From CAZKGE01 sp964636405 (GTDB taxonomy: Bacteria > Bacillota > Clostridia > Christensenellales > CAG-138): DNA of 64,000 nucleotides. Shown here in pieces: positions 59,512 to 64,000 of the stretch. The stretch spans positions 79,635 to 143,634 of the forward strand of contig CAZWSI010000001.1 of the NCBI GenBank assembly GCA_964636405.1. Reading direction: 5' to 3'. Each line of letters begins with the position of its first letter. Positions within the stretch are counted from its first letter, which is position 1. The translations under genes and the position numbers were made by a program. Under the pieces are notes generated by a model. The model was not told the DNA's origin, did not search any database, and saw only the letters and a program-made list of their open reading frames with translations.

Positions 59512-60498
59512 ATGAAACATCCATTTTTCATCGCGCTCGCGCTGCTTTGCTGCTGCCTTGCGCTGCCCTGCCTCGCCTGCGGGGAGAGCGGCGTGCTGCC
59601 GCCGCTAGAAACGCCCGCGCCCACGCCCACGGCGACCCCCACGCCCACGCCGACCCCGCAGCCCGTTGTGGCGGTTTGGGCCGACGGCGAGGCGAACGCC
59701 TTTTTTGAGGGCGTGGCTGCGGCGGCGGAGGACGGCGTGCGCACAACGCTTGTTCCGGGCGGCGCGGAGGCGTTTTCCGCCTTTCCATTTGAAGGAAGCT
59801 GCGCCGCGCTCTGCTGCTTAACCGAGCCGGAGCCGGACTACGCGCCCCTGCTCGCGCTTTCGGGGCGGGGCGTGCCCGTGCTCTGCTACGCGACGGCCGG
59901 GCAAACGGTGCCCGAGGGGCTTTTTGCCGTGCGCTACGATGCCGCGGGCGCGGCGGAGGCGGCTATGGAGGCGCTGCTTGCCTATCCGCCCCACGACACG
60001 CCCGTGCGCGTGATCGGCCTCTTTTCAAGCCGCGAGGGCGACGCATTCAGTGTCTTTTCAGAGTATGCCGACGCGGGCAAACTGCTGACAAAGGGCGTGT
60101 ACGCGCAAAGCGATAAAGGCGCGGATGCGCCGGAGGCCGCGCTGGAGGGCTTGTTAAAGAAGTACTATCCCGGCATGCTCGACGCGTTCTATGCCGAAAC
60201 GCCCGCGCTGGCGCTGGCGGCGGCGGACGCGCTTTCCGCGCTGGGCCGGGATGACGCGGAGGTGTTTTGCTCGTCCGCCGACGAAGCGCTCCTTGCCGGC
60301 ATGCTGGAAAAGCCCGCGCTGCTGGCGGTCGCGGCGGGCGAGAACCCGTATTACGCCGGCAGGCTGTGCAGAGAATTCGCCGCGCGCCTTGCCCTTGGCG
60401 TGCCTGCGGAGGTGGAGGGGGGCGAGATTCCGCTTTATCCGCGCGTGTTTTCGGCCAAAGAACTGCCCGGCGAATGGGGCAATCTCGCGGCGGGCTGA
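59512..60498 (+). CDS. Exported binding-protein-like lipoprotein, unknown function
   Basis: A 328-residue protein with a lipoprotein-type signal ending LPCLAC (Cys near 23), a Thr/Pro linker (PTPTATPTPTPTPQP) and a body of alternating strands and helices (VVAVWADGEANAFFEGVAAAAE, DTPVRVIGLFSSREG, YYPGMLDAFYAETPALALAAADAL) that resembles a degenerate periplasmic-binding fold of the Peripla_BP sugar type. No exact family is recognised. Divergent from the metallophosphoesterase gene. Leaderless start. Confidence 0.65.
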   Translation: MKHPFFIALALLCCCLALPCLACGESGVLPPLETPAPTPTATPTPTPTPQPVVAVWADGEANAFFEGVAAAAEDGVRTTLVPGGAEAFSAFPFEGSCAALCCLTEPEPDYAPLLALSGRGVPVLCYATAGQTVPEGLFAVRYDAAGAAEAAMEALLAYPPHDTPVRVIGLFSSREGDAFSVFSEYADAGKLLTKGVYAQSDKGADAPEAALEGLLKKYYPGMLDAFYAETPALALAAADALSALGRDDAEVFCSSADEALLAGMLEKPALLAVAAGENPYYAGRLCREFAARLALGVPAEVEGGEIPLYPRVFSAKELPGEWGNLAAG

Positions 60499-60536
60499 GC
60501 GGCCGTGCCCCCAATCCGCGCATGCCTTCACACGGC

Positions 60537-60566
60537 TGTACAGCGCCGCCCGGAGCGTGGTATCAT
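60537..60566 (+). promoter_or_regulatory. Promoter of the DUF1062 gene, leaderless arrangement
   Basis: TGTACA (60537-60542, weak -35), 18 bp, TATCAT (60561-60566), then six bases and ATG 60573. No SD. Confidence 0.5.
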
Positions 60567-60572
60567 TGGACT

Positions 60573-61172
60573 ATGAAAGAGATACAGTGGGCCGTGAGGC
60601 CGAAGAACATCCCGCATCTGAAAAAACGCTGCCCGAAGTGCGGCGCACTGGCCTATGAAAACAGCGGCTGCTTTCGCGTAAACGCCAACGGACGCAGGCT
60701 GGACATCTGGCTCATATACCGCTGCGCCGCGTGCAAGGCGACCTGGAACCTGACCGTGATGGAGCGTGTGGACCCTAAAGCGGTGGACAAAGCGCTGTAT
60801 GAGCGCTTTCTTGCAAACGACGCTTCGCTTGCCATGCGCTACGGCCTCGATATCGCGTTTCTCAAGCGCAACGGTGCGGAGTTCGACCGCGACTCGCTAT
60901 TGCTTGCGGTGGAGGGCGAAACGCCCGCGCCGGGCGAGGAAAGCCTCGTTACGCTCGTGCCGGAAATGCCCTTGGACATTCCCGTGGGCAGGCTGCTTGC
61001 GCAGGGTCTGGGCGTATCGCAAAGCGCGGTGAAGCGCATGCTCGATGCCGGCGTCATCACGGCCGATTGGGAGCTAAAAAAAGCGAAGCTCGTCAAGCCG
61101 CTTTCCTTCAGGATAAAACCCGCGCCGCACGAGGCGGGGATAAAGCCGATAAGCCAATGTGAAAACCGATAG
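60573..61172 (+). CDS. DUF1062-type zinc-ribbon protein
   Basis: A 199-residue protein with an N-terminal zinc ribbon (CPKCG at about 20 and CAACK at about 51, four Cys), a middle region LDIWLIYRC and a C-terminal S4-like motif (DIPVGRLLAQGLGVSQSAVKRML). This is the DUF1062 family; RNA binding is plausible but unproven. Start ATG 60573 is decided by a -10 hexamer six bases upstream. Confidence 0.75.
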   Translation: MKEIQWAVRPKNIPHLKKRCPKCGALAYENSGCFRVNANGRRLDIWLIYRCAACKATWNLTVMERVDPKAVDKALYERFLANDASLAMRYGLDIAFLKRNGAEFDRDSLLLAVEGETPAPGEESLVTLVPEMPLDIPVGRLLAQGLGVSQSAVKRMLDAGVITADWELKKAKLVKPLSFRIKPAPHEAGIKPISQCENR

Positions 61173-61180
61173 CGCGGCAC

Positions 61181-61209
61181 TTGCTCAAAGCCCGCCGGAT
61201 GTGTATAAT
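61181..61209 (+). promoter_or_regulatory. Promoter of argS
   Basis: TTGCTC (61181-61186), 17 bp, consensus TATAAT (61204-61209). Transcription would start near 61216, leaving about 205 bases of leader before ATG 61421. Confidence 0.75.
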
Positions 61210-61212
61210 AAC

Positions 61213-61420
61213 TTGATTCTTTTCTTGCATGAAAAAGAAAACGAATCAAAAGGAAGCGGAGCTTTCTTCGGAAAAGTTGGACGTACGGCTTGTGCAAGCG
61301 CGCAAGGCTCCCTTCTTGTTTGGGGAAAGAACGGAGCGGGAAGCATTATTTGTCCGGCCTGCGCGAACGCGCGCCGCGCGCGGCGGGCCGATCAATCCAC
61401 GATGGAGGATGGTAGGAGCT
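61213..61420 (+). promoter_or_regulatory. Long argS leader, unexplained
   Basis: A hairpin TTGATTC/GAATCAA (61213-61219, 61243-61249) of the CTTTTC/GAAAAG family begins the leader. A GC-rich stretch with GCGCG/CGCGC pairing lies near 61356-61390. No T-box sequence (TGGNACCGCG) and no stem I specifier are visible. The region is open in the argS frame, but its residues do not resemble ArgRS. It may be an attenuator or simply an unrecognised leader. Confidence 0.45.
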
Positions 61421-63124
61421 ATGGGGTTTATTGACGCGATTGCCGCCGCGCTCGCGCCGCACTGCGGCATGGATGGGACGGAGATCACCGGCTGGATGGA
61501 AACGCCGCCCAATCGGGCGCTGGGCGATTATGCCTTTCCCTGCTTTCGCTTGGCCAAGACCATGAAAAAAGCGCCCCCGCTCATTGCGGAGGAGCTTGCG
61601 CGCGCCGTGTGCCTGCCCGAGGGCATCCGCTGCGGCACGGCTGGGCCGTACCTAAACTTTTTCGTCGAGCCTGCCGCCATGGCGCGCGCCACGCTCGGCG
61701 AGGTGTTTGAAAAGGGCGACCGCTACGGCGGCACGGACGAGGGCGGCGGGCGCAGCGTGTGCATCGACTATTCGTCGGTCAATATCGCCAAGCCCTTCCA
61801 CATTGGGCATTTGCCCACAACGGTCATCGGCAACGCGCTCTACCGCATCTATAACCACCTTGGCTATCACGCGGTGGGCATCAATCACCTGGGCGATTGG
61901 GGCACGCAGTTTGGCAAAATGATCTATGCCTACAAGGCCTGGGGCAACCGCGAAACGATCGAAAAGGGCGGCGTGGACGAGCTGGTTAAGCTCTACGTGC
62001 GCTTTCATCAGGAGGCCGAAGAAAACCCCGCGCTCAACGACGCGGCGCGCGCGTGGTTTAAGCGGATCGAGGACGGCGATCCCGAGGCGCTTTCGCTCTT
62101 CGGCTGGTTTAAGGAGCTTACGCTGGCCGAGGTGAGCCACGTGTACGAGCTGCTCAACATTCATTTCGACAGCTACGCGGGCGAGAGCTTCTATAACGAC
62201 AAAATGGATCGCGTGGTGCGGGAGCTAACCGAAAAGGGACTGCTTAAGGAGGATGCGGGCGCGCAGATTGTGGATTTATCCGCGTATAAAATGCCGCCCT
62301 GCATCATTTTGCGCTCCGACGGCGCGACGCTTTATGCCACGCGCGATATCGCCGCCGCGCTCTACCGCAAGGATACCTACGATTTCGCCAAATGCCTGTA
62401 CGTGGTGGCCTATCAGCAGGATCTGCATTTCCGGCAGTGGTTCAAGGTGGTTGAGCTCATGGGCTATCCATGGGCCAAGGATCTTGTGCACGTATCCTTC
62501 GGCATGGTGTCCGGCACCGAGGGCGCGTTCTCCACGCGCAAGGGCAATATGGTCAAGCTCATGGACGTGCTGAAGGCCGCCGTGGACAAGACCTACGATA
62601 TTATCTGCCAAAAGAGCCCCGAGCTGGAGGACAAGCGCAAGGTGGCGCGGCAGGTGGGCATCGGCGCGCTCGTTTGGAACAGCCTGTATAACGGCCGCAT
62701 CAAGGACGTGGTGTTCGATTGGGATACCGCGCTCAATTTTGAAGGGGAAACAGGGCCCTACGCGCAGTATACGCACGCGCGCGCCTGCTCCGTGCTGCGC
62801 AAGGCGCAGGGCGCGTATACGGGGCTTGACTGGAAAAAGCTTGATTACACGCTGCTTGGCGACGACGAGGCGCGCGCGCTCATCGCCGCTATCGGCGCGT
62901 TCCCGGCCGCCGTGCACGAGGCCATGGAGAAGAACGAGCCGTATTTTGTTACGCGCACGGTCGTCGCCGTGTGCCAGAGCTTCAATAAATTTTACTATGA
63001 GGATCGCATCATGGCGGACGATCCCGCCCTGTGCGCCGCGCGCCTCGCGCTCACCGACGCCGCGCGGCGGGTGATCCAAATCGGCCTCGGCCTCATAGGG
63101 CTGCACGCGCCGGAGCGGATGTAA
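61421..63124 (+). CDS. argS: Arginyl-tRNA synthetase
   Basis: A 567-residue class I synthetase: N-terminal add-domain, HIGH motif as FHIGHLPTTVIGN near residue 128, STRKGNMV (KMSK-like) near 370, and a C-terminal anticodon helical domain with ACSVLRKAQG and ICQSFNKFYYEDRIM-like end. ATG 61421 is decided by TAGGAGCT; the open frame extends upstream to 61229 but has no family similarity. Normal length. Confidence 0.97.
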   Translation: MGFIDAIAAALAPHCGMDGTEITGWMETPPNRALGDYAFPCFRLAKTMKKAPPLIAEELARAVCLPEGIRCGTAGPYLNFFVEPAAMARATLGEVFEKGDRYGGTDEGGGRSVCIDYSSVNIAKPFHIGHLPTTVIGNALYRIYNHLGYHAVGINHLGDWGTQFGKMIYAYKAWGNRETIEKGGVDELVKLYVRFHQEAEENPALNDAARAWFKRIEDGDPEALSLFGWFKELTLAEVSHVYELLNIHFDSYAGESFYNDKMDRVVRELTEKGLLKEDAGAQIVDLSAYKMPPCIILRSDGATLYATRDIAAALYRKDTYDFAKCLYVVAYQQDLHFRQWFKVVELMGYPWAKDLVHVSFGMVSGTEGAFSTRKGNMVKLMDVLKAAVDKTYDIICQKSPELEDKRKVARQVGIGALVWNSLYNGRIKDVVFDWDTALNFEGETGPYAQYTHARACSVLRKAQGAYTGLDWKKLDYTLLGDDEARALIAAIGAFPAAVHEAMEKNEPYFVTRTVVAVCQSFNKFYYEDRIMADDPALCAARLALTDAARRVIQIGLGLIGLHAPERM

Positions 63125-63195
63125 AACCGTATTGCGAACGCGTAGCGTTGACGATGCGGTTCACCGCTGTGATTAAATAGAGAGGAAAGGGTGCC

Positions 63196-64000
63196 ATGCT
63201 TGATATCAAGCTCCTCCGCACGGAGCCGGAAGCGGTGCGGGAAAACATCAAAAAGAAATTTCAGGACGCGAAGCTTTCGCTCGTGGACGAAGTGCTCGCG
63301 CTCGACGCGGAATTCCGCGCCGCGCGCACCCGCGCGGATGAATTGCGCAATCAGCGCAATGTGGTCAGCAAGCGCATCGGCCAGCTCATGAAGCAGGGCC
63401 AGCGCGAGGAAGCCGAGGCGGCCAAGTCGCAGGTTACCGCCATGGCCGACGAAATGGCCGCGCTCTCCGAAAAGGAGGATGCGCTCTCCGCCGAGATCCG
63501 CCGCCGCATGCTGGTCATTCCCAATCTGGTCGATCCCGAGGTGCCGGTGGGCAGGGACGATACGGAAAACGTGGAGTTGCAGCGCTTTGGCGAGCCCGTT
63601 GTGCCGGATTATGAGATCCCCTACCATGTGGACATCATGGAGCGGCTGTCGGGCATCGATCTCGACAGCGCCCGCCGGGTCAGCGGCAACGGCTTTTATT
63701 ACCTCTGCGGCGATATCGCGCTGCTGCAAAGCGCCATTCTCGACTACGCGCGCGATTTTATGGTGGATCGTGGCTTTACCTATTGCATTCCGCCCTTTAT
63801 GATCCGCAGCGCGGTGGTGGACGGCGTGATGAGCTTTTCCGAAATGGAAAACATGATGTACAAAATCGAGGGCGAGGATTTATATCTCATCGGCACGAGC
63901 GAGCATTCCATGATCGGCCGCTTTGCCGAAAGCTTCCTCGAGGAAAGCGCGCTCCCGCTGCGTCTCACCAGCTATTCCCCGTGCTTCCGCAAGGAGGTGG
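63196..64000 (+). CDS. serS: Seryl-tRNA synthetase, 5' part (runs off the window)
   Basis: At least 268 codons to the window edge: the N-terminal coiled-coil arm (LLRTEPEAVRENIKKKF, ADELRNQRNVVSKRIGQLM), then the class II core IPNLVDPEVPVG, FGEP and EIPYHVDI with motif 2 approaching (LTSYSPCFRKEV). Start ATG 63196 follows GAGGAAAGG. A 71-bp gap with a small hairpin (AACGC/GCGTT) separates it from argS. Confidence 0.95.
   Translation, partial: MLDIKLLRTEPEAVRENIKKKFQDAKLSLVDEVLALDAEFRAARTRADELRNQRNVVSKRIGQLMKQGQREEAEAAKSQVTAMADEMAALSEKEDALSAEIRRRMLVIPNLVDPEVPVGRDDTENVELQRFGEPVVPDYEIPYHVDIMERLSGIDLDSARRVSGNGFYYLCGDIALLQSAILDYARDFMVDRGFTYCIPPFMIRSAVVDGVMSFSEMENMMYKIEGEDLYLIGTSEHSMIGRFAESFLEESALPLRLTSYSPCFRKEV

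Noticed and set aside
61213..61420. T-box riboswitch in the argS leader
   Set aside because: No TGGNACCGCG sequence, no anti-terminator and no stem I specifier visible.

Overview
The window is one stretch of a GC-rich (about two thirds G+C by eye) chromosome from an endospore-forming Clostridia-type bacterium. The evidence is a complete set of Firmicutes sporulation genes (spoIIIAA to spoIIIAH, spoIVB, spo0A, spmA, spmB), an Asp23/AmaP/DUF2273 cluster, an AhrC-type argR and Gram-positive lipoprotein signals. The gene order argR-recN-spoIVB-spo0A is standard for the class. I cannot name the genus; a high-GC gut lineage such as Christensenellales is a guess.

Region by region. 1-521: a truncated GntR/FadR regulator facing left. 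0.6-5.2 kb: the spoIIIA operon for the mother-cell half of the feeding-tube channel, in which spoIIIAF appears short and frameshifted. 5.3-18.4 kb: one long rightward run of alkaline-shock proteins, nusB, a TsaD paralogue, exonuclease VII, isoprenoid precursor genes (ispA, dxs), tlyA, nadK, argR, recN, spoIVB and spo0A. 18.4-30.4 kb: a VanZ protein, hydrolases, a lipoprotein transpeptidase, spmA/spmB, holA, uvrB, a thymidylate-synthase-like gene and a membrane zinc peptidase. 30.4-40.2 kb, leftward: a VanZ / propeller-fused solute-binding lipoprotein / two sugar-type permeases / membrane-fusion protein / MacB-like permease / VanZ operon with no ATPase gene, then a two-component system.

40.5-49.2 kb, leftward: a compact ten-gene phage head-and-packaging module (small and large terminase, portal, scaffold-like, N4-gp56-type capsid, adaptor, propeller protein and three small or unknown proteins). 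It has no tail spike, lysis, replication or integrase gene. 49.4-52.6 kb: cupin, LacI regulator, ketopantoate reductase and a cyclase cut off at its C-terminus. 52.6-54.2 kb: a lower-GC remnant of an integrative element (integrase N-terminus, excisionase, XRE regulator, divergent promoters, arm-type repeats) ending at the 3' end of guaA. Its integrase is broken exactly where the cyclase is broken, so a deletion fused the two. 54.2-64 kb: guaA, xpt, an FtsW-like protein with a PadR regulator, lipoproteins, a DUF1062 protein, argS and the start of serS.

Two themes cross these regions. Several genes that start a transcription unit have a -10 hexamer six or seven bases before the ATG and no Shine-Dalgarno sequence, which predicts leaderless transcripts beside normal SD-led genes. 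Several intergenic hairpin families recur: a two-hairpin repeat, a covarying CTTTTC/GAAAAG hairpin, and a tandem repeat copied from the 3' end of spmA. Starts, promoters and terminators were read by eye; no database search was made.
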